From Actinomycetota bacterium (GTDB lineage Bacteria > Actinomycetota > Acidimicrobiia > Acidimicrobiales > Poriferisodalaceae): 5,309 nt of DNA. The notes beneath the pieces were generated by a model. The model saw nothing but the letters and a program-made list of their open reading frames with translations, was not told the origin of the DNA and searched no databases. The DNA lies in NCBI GenBank assembly GCA_013151655.1, contig JAADHX010000099.1:1-5309 (forward strand), given 5' to 3'. Shown piece after piece: positions 1 to 4,607 of the stretch. Position numbers and translations under genes: made by a program. Position 1 is the stretch's first letter, and each line of letters opens with the position of its first letter.

Positions 1-332
1 TCACCACCGCACCAAGCGCTCTAACCACGACCACAACAACCACCGAGGCTGGTCCGAAGCTTCATTTCGTTGAGGCCGGCCAGACGCTGTCGGGCATCGC
101 GGCCTTGTACGAGCTGACGGTCCAGCAGATTCTCGACGAGAACCCCAACCTTGGTGACGGCTCACGAATCGGCATCAACCAGCAGATCATCATCCCAGAT
201 ATCGACAACAGCGAGCCGACCCCTACCCTCGCTCCTCTCGAACTCGAACCACTCGACGAACCTGATCTGCCGGAGCTGCTCGTGACCACCTCCACTACCG
301 AGCCGCTAGCCACCACAACCACAGCTGGCTGA
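1..332 (+). CDS. LysM peptidoglycan-binding protein, C-terminal part (5' truncated)
   Basis: The gene is open from the left window edge in the frame beginning at base 3 and ends with TGA at 330-332, so 109 C-terminal residues are visible and the true start lies outside. A LysM domain occupies about bases 63-200: it opens with HFVEAGQTLSGIAALY, matching the family pattern of V-x-x-G-Q-T-L-x-x-I-A, continues through an ILDENPN helix region and closes with the strand INQQIIIPD. LysM domains bind N-acetylglucosamine-containing polymers, usually peptidoglycan. Low-complexity linkers flank the domain: a run of seven threonines before it, and a Pro/Glu/Leu then Thr-rich tail after it. Such linkers are typical of exported actinobacterial wall proteins, so a wall-associated extracytoplasmic location is inferred; the signal peptide is not visible. 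No catalytic domain is seen in this part, though one could lie upstream. The TTG at 105 falls inside the LysM domain and is not a real start. The PAP2 gene follows after 8 bases. Confidence 0.85.
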   Translation, partial: TTAPSALTTTTTTTEAGPKLHFVEAGQTLSGIAALYELTVQQILDENPNLGDGSRIGINQQIIIPDIDNSEPTPTLAPLELEPLDEPDLPELLVTTSTTEPLATTTTAG

Positions 333-340
333 CATCTGCC

Positions 341-919
341 ATGGCACAAGCAACCTCGCCGGGCTCTCCCGACGACTCTCCAGAAGCGGGTGCTCTGGGG
401 CGCCAGATTGATCGGTTCGACGAGGTTGTCGACGGATGGTTCAAGCCGCTCCGTTCGAACGCCGTCGCTGACCGAGTCATGTACGGCGCGTCGACTGCTG
501 GGGACTGGAGCGCTATCTGGCACTTGTGCGGCGTAGCTTCGTCTGTCGCTCGCGGCCAACCACGAGATGCCGTCCGTTTGAGCGTCATCATTGGGCTTGA
601 GTCGTTGCTGGTGAATCAAGGCATCAAACGGCTGTTTAAACGGGTCAGACCGCGACGCGACGAGATCGCCAACGAACGTCACATTCGTCAGCCGATCACT
701 TCGTCGTTTCCTAGCGGACACGCCTCAGCAGCTATGACAGCAGCCGCTGTCCTGAGCAGACACGGTAAACGCCCACTGTGGTATGGGCTCGCACTGGTAG
801 TGGCCTCAAGTCGCATTCACGTAAGAATGCATCACCCAAGCGACGTGGCCGCGGGGCTCGCAACGGGCGTGATTCTTGGACGAATCGCCAACTGGGCTAC
901 CGACCGCCTAGACAACTAG
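341..919 (+). CDS. PAP2-family phosphatase
   Basis: This 192-residue protein carries all three signature motifs of the PAP2 / type 2 phosphatidic acid phosphatase superfamily. Motif 1 is K96-x6-R103-P104, motif 2 is P124-S-G-H127, and motif 3 is S157-R158-x5-H164-x3-D168. H127 and H164 are the expected acid/base and nucleophile histidines, so the enzyme should be active. Family members remove phosphate from lipid phosphates such as phosphatidate or undecaprenyl pyrophosphate; the substrate cannot be read from sequence. Moderately hydrophobic segments at about 80-95, 127-138, 146-158 and 168-186 suggest membrane association, with the N-terminal 40 residues polar. Short single-domain forms of this size are common in Actinobacteria. 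The ATG lies 8 bases after the LysM stop with no clear Shine-Dalgarno sequence, so translation is probably coupled to the upstream gene. Co-transcription with a wall-binding protein hints at an envelope role (inference). Confidence 0.9.
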   Translation: MAQATSPGSPDDSPEAGALGRQIDRFDEVVDGWFKPLRSNAVADRVMYGASTAGDWSAIWHLCGVASSVARGQPRDAVRLSVIIGLESLLVNQGIKRLFKRVRPRRDEIANERHIRQPITSSFPSGHASAAMTAAAVLSRHGKRPLWYGLALVVASSRIHVRMHHPSDVAAGLATGVILGRIANWATDRLDN

Positions 920-939
920 CCCCCAGCCAGGGGCCCTAG
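916..939. terminator. weak hairpin spanning two convergent stop codons
   Basis: Two CTAG tetramers (916-919 and 936-939) flank a GCCCC/GGGGC stem (919-923 with 930-934) around a six-base loop. The stop of the phosphatase (TAG, 917-919) and the stop of the small convergent gene (TAG on the minus strand, 936-938) both lie in the CTAG arms. The outer and inner pairings do not line up without a bulge, and no T-tract follows on either strand. It is at best a weak bidirectional terminator. Confidence 0.3.
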
Positions 940-1109
940 GCCAGAGTTGGTTCTTTACCTTTGGCTGGCACTAGGGCGCTTCTCAGATCGAGCAGAAGGT
1001 TAGCAACCTCATTGGTCGACACAAGCTCGCGCTGCACCATGTCGGATAGACCTTGATCGATGATACGAAGGGCCTCGTCGACGATCTGGATCTCTGCAGT
1101 ATCAGTCAC
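936..1109 (-). CDS. small conserved-looking helical protein, unknown function
   Basis: A 57-residue protein is read on the minus strand from GTG at 1107-1109 to TAG at 936-938. I chose this start because GAGG (plus-strand 1115-1118) sits five bases upstream; a TTG at 1134-1136 would add nine residues but has a poorer ribosome binding site. The sequence is amphipathic and probably two helices: IQIVDEALRIIDQGL and then STNEVANLLLDLRSAL, joined by a DMVQREL segment, with a short Lys/Pro tail. It has no cysteines, signal peptide or membrane segment, so it should be cytosolic. I do not recognise a named family. The regular hydrophobic spacing, low-complexity-free composition and well-placed SD argue that it is a real gene. 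It lies downstream of the 1285-1953 gene on the same strand (175 bases apart) and converges on the phosphatase (16 bases between stops). Confidence 0.6.
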   Translation of the reverse strand: MTDTAEIQIVDEALRIIDQGLSDMVQRELVSTNEVANLLLDLRSALVPAKGKEPTLA

Positions 1110-1284
1110 TCTTACCTCAACGTGATCGGGTGCCAACAGATTCCCGTATTCGATGTGACGTCGAACACGTTCCTACGCGGATTGCGTCTGCTCACCATAC
1201 ACATCACATGTGACGCCGACGCTTCACGGCCGCAAGTTTTCCAGTCGGTTCTGACAACAATGGCGATGGGTCAGTTTGGCGATA
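1110..1284. other. intergenic region with short palindromes
   Basis: These 175 bases separate two minus-strand genes. They contain a perfect 10-bp palindrome TCACATGTGA (1204-1213) and an inverted repeat GAAC-AC-GTTC (1163-1172). Either could be an operator for the small downstream gene, but no -35/-10 pair is convincing; TATGGT on the minus strand just downstream of the palindrome is the best -10 guess. No T-rich terminator hairpin is seen after the 1285-1953 gene. A plus-strand reading frame across 1053-1295 has no protein-like character and is not called. Confidence 0.3.
1115..1118 (-). promoter_or_regulatory. ribosome binding site of the small helical protein
   Basis: The minus-strand sequence TTGAGGTAAGAGTG places GAGG five bases before the GTG at 1107-1109. 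This decides the start in favour of GTG over the TTG nine codons upstream. Confidence 0.5.
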
Positions 1285-1953
1285 TCACCCGTTGACCGAT
1301 CCAGGAGCCACCTCGATTACGCGATCTCCAACGCGCAACCGGACCTTGCCATCGCCGGTGAGGACAGGGTTACCTTCAGCATCTGTCACGATCTCGACTT
1401 GTTCTAACACCGGCGAGACAATCGTGACGCTTACTCGTTCTCCGCCAAGGCCCACCGGATGATGCTCGAGTGTCTGGATCGACCCATCGGCCGACACCGA
1501 GACCAACATCTGGGCCACGCCATCCAGCCTCACAGTTTGTTCCTCGGCCGAGGCTGGAACAAGGGACTGGAATTCCTCGGTATACGGACTTGGTCTAATC
1601 ACGGTCAATCGGGTGTCCGGCGGAACCTCGATAGCGAACGTATGCCCGACAAGCACTCCGTCACCGTCATAAACAGGCCCCACCTCGGAAAGTCCCGACC
1701 GGGCTGCCTCTGCCAACGCCTCAGCAGTTTCGGGCGGCAATCGGACACTCGAAAGGGCGGTGGGCTCATGGGCCAGCGAAGCAACCGCCAGAGGAATCGC
1801 TTCGAGAAGTGCCTCCAAGGTCGCGCTGCCGTACGCGACAGTGTTTGAGTTCTCCACCGCTGGATCGTTCTGAGCTCCAGAAAGCTGGCTCGCCGCGAAG
1901 ACAGTCACGGCCACCGCAGCCACCAAGACGACGACTCCTAGGGCAACTCTCAT
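1285..1953 (-). CDS. secreted or membrane-anchored protein, unknown function
   Basis: This 222-residue protein starts at ATG 1951-1953 and ends with TGA at 1285-1287. Residues 3-21 are a long uninterrupted hydrophobic stretch (VALGVVVLVAAVAVTVFAA) after a single Arg, followed by a polar Gln/Asn/Asp/Glu segment. That is a signal peptide or, as no clear cleavage site stands out, an N-terminal membrane anchor with the rest outside. The exposed part has an Ala/Leu-rich helical section (about 44-90), then alternating short strands (about 92-120, 138-160, 172-215). The repeated Val-rich beta character and turn pairs such as DGDG and EGNP suggest a beta-rich C-terminal domain. There are no cysteines and no catalytic motif I can identify. 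The frame stays open upstream to about 2433, but that part overlaps the LLM gene antisense and is not protein-like. It is divergent from the LLM oxidoreductase, so shared regulation is possible. I do not recognise the family. Confidence 0.75.
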   Translation of the reverse strand: MRVALGVVVLVAAVAVTVFAASQLSGAQNDPAVENSNTVAYGSATLEALLEAIPLAVASLAHEPTALSSVRLPPETAEALAEAARSGLSEVGPVYDGDGVLVGHTFAIEVPPDTRLTVIRPSPYTEEFQSLVPASAEEQTVRLDGVAQMLVSVSADGSIQTLEHHPVGLGGERVSVTIVSPVLEQVEIVTDAEGNPVLTGDGKVRLRVGDRVIEVAPGSVNG

Positions 1954-2020
1954 CCGCAACTCCACGTTGATGAGCAGGCTAGCTGACACTGCAGGCCTCT
2001 TCTCGGCGTAAGGTCGCGAC
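1954..2020. promoter_or_regulatory. divergent promoter region
   Basis: Only 67 bases separate the divergent starts at 1953 (-) and 2021 (+), so promoters for both genes should lie here or overlap the genes. For the plus strand, TTGATG (1967-1972) is a possible -35 but has no good -10 at 17-18 bases. TAAGGT (2009-2014) fits TANNNT placed six bases before the ATG, as expected for a leaderless transcript; the AAGG inside it could equally be a Shine-Dalgarno sequence seven bases upstream. The sequence alone cannot decide between these. Confidence 0.35.
1960..1963 (-). promoter_or_regulatory. ribosome binding site deciding the 1953 start
   Basis: On the minus strand GGAG lies six bases upstream of the ATG at 1951-1953. 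An in-frame GTG four codons upstream (1963-1965) overlaps this motif and has no Shine-Dalgarno sequence of its own, so the ATG is preferred. Confidence 0.5.
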
Positions 2021-3004
2021 ATGGCAAGCACACCTCTTGGCGTCACATTCGCAGGCCTCGCCGCCCTCGGCCCGGCCGCAGTCCCGCGAATCGCGGTCCT
2101 CGCTGAAGACCTTGGATACCAGTCATTCTGGACAGCAGAAGCTAACGGCACCGATGCCTTCACCCTGCTCGCCGCCGCCACCGTTGCCGCGCCCTCGCTC
2201 GATCTCGGGACCGGCATTGTTCCGATGCAGATTCGGTCGCCATCTCTGACCGCCATGTCGGCCGCGACCCTCCAGGCCCTGGCACCGAATCGGACCGTCA
2301 ATCTCGGAGTCGGCGTATCGACGCCGGTCGTAGCCGGTAGCTGGCATGGCGCCCAGTACGGTAATCGACCGATCGCCCAGATGCGCGAGTATCTGACGCT
2401 GTTGCGCGAGCTTCTCTCGGGCGAATCGGTCACGTTCGAAGGAGATTTCTGGAGTGTCAGAAAGTTCCGCCTGGCAGTACGTCTCGACGATAAACGTCCG
2501 CAACTTGTGGTTGCCGCGCTAAATCCTCAGATGCTCAGGCTCGCAGGTGAACTAGCTGATGGCGTGCTGCTCAACTACATACCGGCCAACCACGTGGCTG
2601 CCTCGGTCGACAAGGTTAGAGCCGGAGGTCCGGCCAAGATCTTGGCCTACGTGCATGCGGGCGTTTGCGACTTCGAACGCGCCGCGCCCTCAGCGCGGCG
2701 CGACATCTTCGGATACGCGATGGCCGACGGGTATGCCCGGATGTTCAGCCAGGCCGGATTCGCGAACGAGGTCGACGAGATACGCGATCGATACGCAGCT
2801 GGCGACCGAGCGGGCGCGGTCGCAGCCATCTCGAACGAGATGATCCAAGCGATCGATTTCATCGGGAACGCCGCCGAAGTACACGAGTTTGTTCGGACCT
2901 ACGTCGATGCCGGAGTCGATCATCCGATTCTCATGGCCCTGCCTTGGGGCGAGAATCGACTCGAGACTGCCGAGGCCACCATGATCGCCGCAATCCAGTC
3001 CTGA
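2021..3004 (+). CDS. LLM-class F420-type oxidoreductase
   Basis: This 327-residue protein is a complete member of the luciferase-like monooxygenase superfamily, the F420-type branch common in Actinobacteria. The N-terminal (alpha/beta)8-barrel half shows PLGVTFAG (5-12), the helix and strand LAEDLGYQSFWTAE (27-40), and LGTGIVPMQIRSP (62-74), the usual location of cofactor-pocket residues. LGVGVSTP (95-102) and SWHG (107-110) follow, then the helix-rich stretch MREYLTLLRELLSGESVTF (121-139). The second half contains PQLVVAALNPQMLRLAGELA (160-179), which supplies further barrel strands and phosphate-binding elements. Length is normal for the family. Such enzymes use F420/F420H2 (some FMN) for hydride transfer; the organic substrate is not predictable. 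It is cytosolic, with no signal peptide. The glycosylase gene follows after 10 bases, so the two are probably one transcript. A paralogue lies at the right window edge. The cofactor is inferred from family resemblance. Confidence 0.9.
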   Translation: MASTPLGVTFAGLAALGPAAVPRIAVLAEDLGYQSFWTAEANGTDAFTLLAAATVAAPSLDLGTGIVPMQIRSPSLTAMSAATLQALAPNRTVNLGVGVSTPVVAGSWHGAQYGNRPIAQMREYLTLLRELLSGESVTFEGDFWSVRKFRLAVRLDDKRPQLVVAALNPQMLRLAGELADGVLLNYIPANHVAASVDKVRAGGPAKILAYVHAGVCDFERAAPSARRDIFGYAMADGYARMFSQAGFANEVDEIRDRYAAGDRAGAVAAISNEMIQAIDFIGNAAEVHEFVRTYVDAGVDHPILMALPWGENRLETAEATMIAAIQS

Positions 3005-3014
3005 CAGTCGAAAC

Positions 3015-3737
3015 GTGAGCGAATCGGCACCGGCCAGTCATGATCTCTCATCGATGCGGGCTGATCGCGTGACGATGGCTCTACATGTGCTTCACGGCCG
3101 TCTTGATCCAGGTCAACTGGTCGAGGTCGTGATGCCCGAAATGAACGACCAGAGTCTGTTGCTCGAGGGAGCGGGTTTCGAGGGTGAGGCCCAATCGCCC
3201 TCCGATCAGGGCACTCGATCGCTGCATCTAACCAGACAACGAACCTTGCCAGACGCCGTTGGTCCAGGTCTACAGGTGCTGGCGGTCGGCTTGAATCCCA
3301 GCTTGACGGCCGCCGACCTTGGCTACGGTTTCGCCAGCCCCAGCAATCGGTTCTGGAGGGCAGCTGTTGCGTCAGGCCTTGTATCAGTGGCTCGTGACCC
3401 AGGCCGATCCGTCAAGGCTGATCGAGTCGGATTCACCGATCTAGTCAAGCGGGCAACACCCAAGGCCGCCGATCTCAAAAGCTCGGAGTTTGTCGACGGT
3501 CGACGCCGGCTTGAATGGACAATCAGCATGCATGAACCAGCAATCGTGTGCGTCATGGGTGTCACCGGTTGGCGCAAAGCCTATGGCCGCGACGCCAGCC
3601 TCGGCCTCCAGCCCGATCCTTTGGCCGGTAGCCCGGTCTACGTCATGCCGAACCCTTCAGGTCTCAACGCCCACACCAACCACAACGATCTGGTCGACCA
3701 CTTCTCCGAGGTACTCAGCCTCGCCTCATCTCGCTAA
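3015..3737 (+). CDS. mug: G/U mismatch-specific uracil-DNA glycosylase, Mug/TDG family
   Basis: This 240-residue protein has a complete Mug domain at about 86-235. Motif A, VGLNPSL (91-97), contains the catalytic-water Asn (N94, equivalent to N18 of E. coli Mug). GYGFASPSNRFWRAAVASGL (103-122) matches the GTGFPFAHPANRFWK region of Mug. VGFTDLVKRAT (138-148) matches its GVTKLVDRPT, and NPSGLN (213-218) is the DNA-intercalating loop motif NPSGLS. The enzyme removes uracil and related adducts from G mismatches, starting base excision repair. Residues 1-85 have no counterpart in the 168-residue E. coli enzyme. Residues 14-57 (MALHVLHGRL, then LLLEGAGFE) resemble the final strands of a class I methyltransferase, and the LTRQRTLPDAVGPG linker (72-85) resembles methyltransferase-Mug fusions; the SAM-binding part is absent. 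The GTG start is 10 bases after the LLM stop with no good SD; ATG at 3054 (Met14) is the main alternative and keeps the whole glycosylase domain. Confidence 0.9.
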   Translation: MSESAPASHDLSSMRADRVTMALHVLHGRLDPGQLVEVVMPEMNDQSLLLEGAGFEGEAQSPSDQGTRSLHLTRQRTLPDAVGPGLQVLAVGLNPSLTAADLGYGFASPSNRFWRAAVASGLVSVARDPGRSVKADRVGFTDLVKRATPKAADLKSSEFVDGRRRLEWTISMHEPAIVCVMGVTGWRKAYGRDASLGLQPDPLAGSPVYVMPNPSGLNAHTNHNDLVDHFSEVLSLASSR

Positions 3738-3740
3738 TTC

Positions 3741-3802
3741 AGACCACTACCGTCAGCGGCAAACGTCCGCCGGCAACCGTTTGCCGCTGACGGTAGTGGT
3801 CT
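3741..3802. terminator. perfect 25-bp inverted repeat, terminator-like
   Basis: The arms at 3741-3765 and 3778-3802 are exact reverse complements over 25 bases, with a 12-base loop (3766-3777). The stem begins three bases after the mug stop codon and is followed by TCGGGGTTTT, which supplies a short T-tract for plus-strand termination. A perfect stem this long exceeds what termination needs, so it may also be a dispersed repeat that has been adopted as a terminator. As RNA it would form from either strand. Confidence 0.75.
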
Positions 3803-3805
3803 TCG

Positions 3806-3839
3806 GGGTTTTACTCGAACGTAGTGAGAGGGAAAACCC
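3806..3839. terminator. second hairpin with T-tracts on both strands
   Basis: GGGTTTT (3806-3812) pairs with AAAACCC (3833-3839) around a 20-base loop that itself holds CTC (3814-3816) and GAG (3826-3828) able to pair. Its left TTTT is the T-tract of the preceding 25-bp stem. Read from the minus strand, its right arm gives GGGTTTT after the tandem hairpins downstream of msrA. The element thus supplies T-tracts in both directions between the convergent mug and msrA genes, consistent with a bidirectional terminator. Confidence 0.45.
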
Positions 3840-3890
3840 GGTTAGCGGCCGCAGGCCGCGGCGGTTAGCAACCGCAGGTTGCGGCGGTTA
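3840..3890. repeat. two 23-bp tandem hairpin repeats plus a partial third
   Basis: The unit begins GGTTAGC at 3840 and 3863, and a third partial copy (GGTTAG) at 3886 ends the msrA gene. Each full unit forms a six-pair stem with a GCA loop: GCGGCC/GGCCGC (3845-3850 with 3854-3859) and GCAACC/GGTTGC (3868-3873 with 3877-3882). The two copies differ at only four bases, all in the stem and all compensating (GG:CC versus AA:TT), so pairing is preserved. Read on the minus strand, each unit begins with TAA. The first TAA is the msrA stop, and the 23-base period puts the next two in the other two reading frames. Confidence 0.7.
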
Positions 3891-4541
3891 GTCGGTGGCG
3901 GCCACGCCGATGGGGCAGGACACGCCGGTTCCGCCCATGCCGCAGTAACCGTTGGGGACCTTGGCCAGGTACTGCTGGTGGTAGTCCTCGGCATAGTAGA
4001 AGTCGTCGAGCGAGACGATCTCGGTGGTGATCCGACCGTATCGAGCCTCGTTCAGCTTTGGCTGGAAACGCTCAAGCGAAGCCTCGGCCGCTTCTACGTG
4101 GACCGCTGACGCTGCATAGATACCCGACCGGTACTGCGTGCCTACATCGTTGCCCTGTCGCATTCCCTGGGTTGGGTTGTGATTTTCCCAGAACACGCTC
4201 AGGATCGAATCGAAGCTGATCACCGCCGGATCGAACACGACAAGCACAACCTCGTTATGACCGGTCCTGCCCGAACAGACCTCTTCATAAGTTGGGTTCG
4301 GGGTGAACCCACCGGCGTAACCAGCAGCGGTTGAATAGACACCATCGGTTTCCCAGAACTTGCGCTCAGCGCCCCAGAAGCAGCCCATGCCAAACACAAC
4401 CGTCTCGAAACCATCAGGCCACGGACCAACCAGGGGGTTGTCATTTACGAAATGACGATCGGGAACAGAAACCGCTATCGAACGCCCCGGTAGTGCCTTC
4501 TCGGCATCGGTCATGGCCTGCTTGTCGCGTCCGAACAACAT
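3888..4541 (-). CDS. msrA: peptide methionine (S)-S-oxide reductase MsrA
   Basis: This 217-residue protein matches E. coli-type MsrA (212 residues) from end to end. The catalytic motif GCFWGAE lies at 53-59 with Cys54 as the nucleophile; the family blocks STAAGYAGG (70-78), NPTYEEVCSGRTGH (82-95), FWENHNPTQG (117-126) and GNDVGTQYRS (130-139) follow. The C-terminal tail, GYCGMGGTGVSC (198-209), holds resolving cysteines Cys200 and Cys209, so a three-cysteine thioredoxin-recycled mechanism is expected. The N-terminus (ALPGR at 16-20) also follows the long E. coli form. It reduces methionine S-sulfoxide in proteins in the cytosol. The ATG start is supported by GGGAG four bases upstream (plus-strand 4546-4550). 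It lies 66 bases downstream of the partial LLM gene on the same strand, with a possible RNA hairpin between, and converges on mug across the terminator block. The TAA stop sits in the last tandem-repeat copy. Confidence 0.96.
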   Translation of the reverse strand: MLFGRDKQAMTDAEKALPGRSIAVSVPDRHFVNDNPLVGPWPDGFETVVFGMGCFWGAERKFWETDGVYSTAAGYAGGFTPNPTYEEVCSGRTGHNEVVLVVFDPAVISFDSILSVFWENHNPTQGMRQGNDVGTQYRSGIYAASAVHVEAAEASLERFQPKLNEARYGRITTEIVSLDDFYYAEDYHQQYLAKVPNGYCGMGGTGVSCPIGVAATD

Positions 4542-4574
4542 GTTTCTCCCAAAGTGGTCCTGTAGTTAATGATC

Positions 4575-4598
4575 AACACTTGCCGCAGGGCAAACGTT
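4575..4598 (-). other. possible RNA hairpin in the LLM-msrA spacer
   Basis: In the 66-base spacer, minus-strand RNA can form a 10-pair stem (4598-4589 with 4584-4575) around a CTGC loop. Two of the ten pairs are G-U wobbles. On the plus strand these become C-A mismatches, so the fold favours the strand that is transcribed. No T-tract follows, so it may be an attenuator, a processing site or chance. The msrA Shine-Dalgarno lies downstream of it and is not sequestered. Confidence 0.35.
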
Positions 4599-4607
4599 CC
4601 CGGCGGT

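Noticed and set aside
62..721. Long minus-strand frame opposite LysM and PAP2
   Set aside because: It is the antisense shadow of two motif-supported genes; its serine/glycine-rich stretches reflect the threonine codons of the other strand.
1163..1172. GAAC-AC-GTTC as an actinobacterial LexA (SOS) box
   Set aside because: Known boxes have four bases between GAAC and GTTC; here there are only two.
1053..1295. Plus-strand 80-codon frame across the intergenic region
   Set aside because: It overlaps the small minus-strand gene, has no SD and no recognisable composition or motif.
1954..2433. Extension of the 1285-1953 minus-strand gene up to 2433
   Set aside because: The extra residues are antisense to the LLM gene, lack protein-like character, and would put the hydrophobic anchor in mid-protein; ATG at 1953 has a good SD.
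3738..3890. CRISPR array or insertion-sequence ends in the repeat-rich mug-msrA gap
   Set aside because: There are only two full 23-bp units with no unique spacers, no transposase and no target-site duplication.
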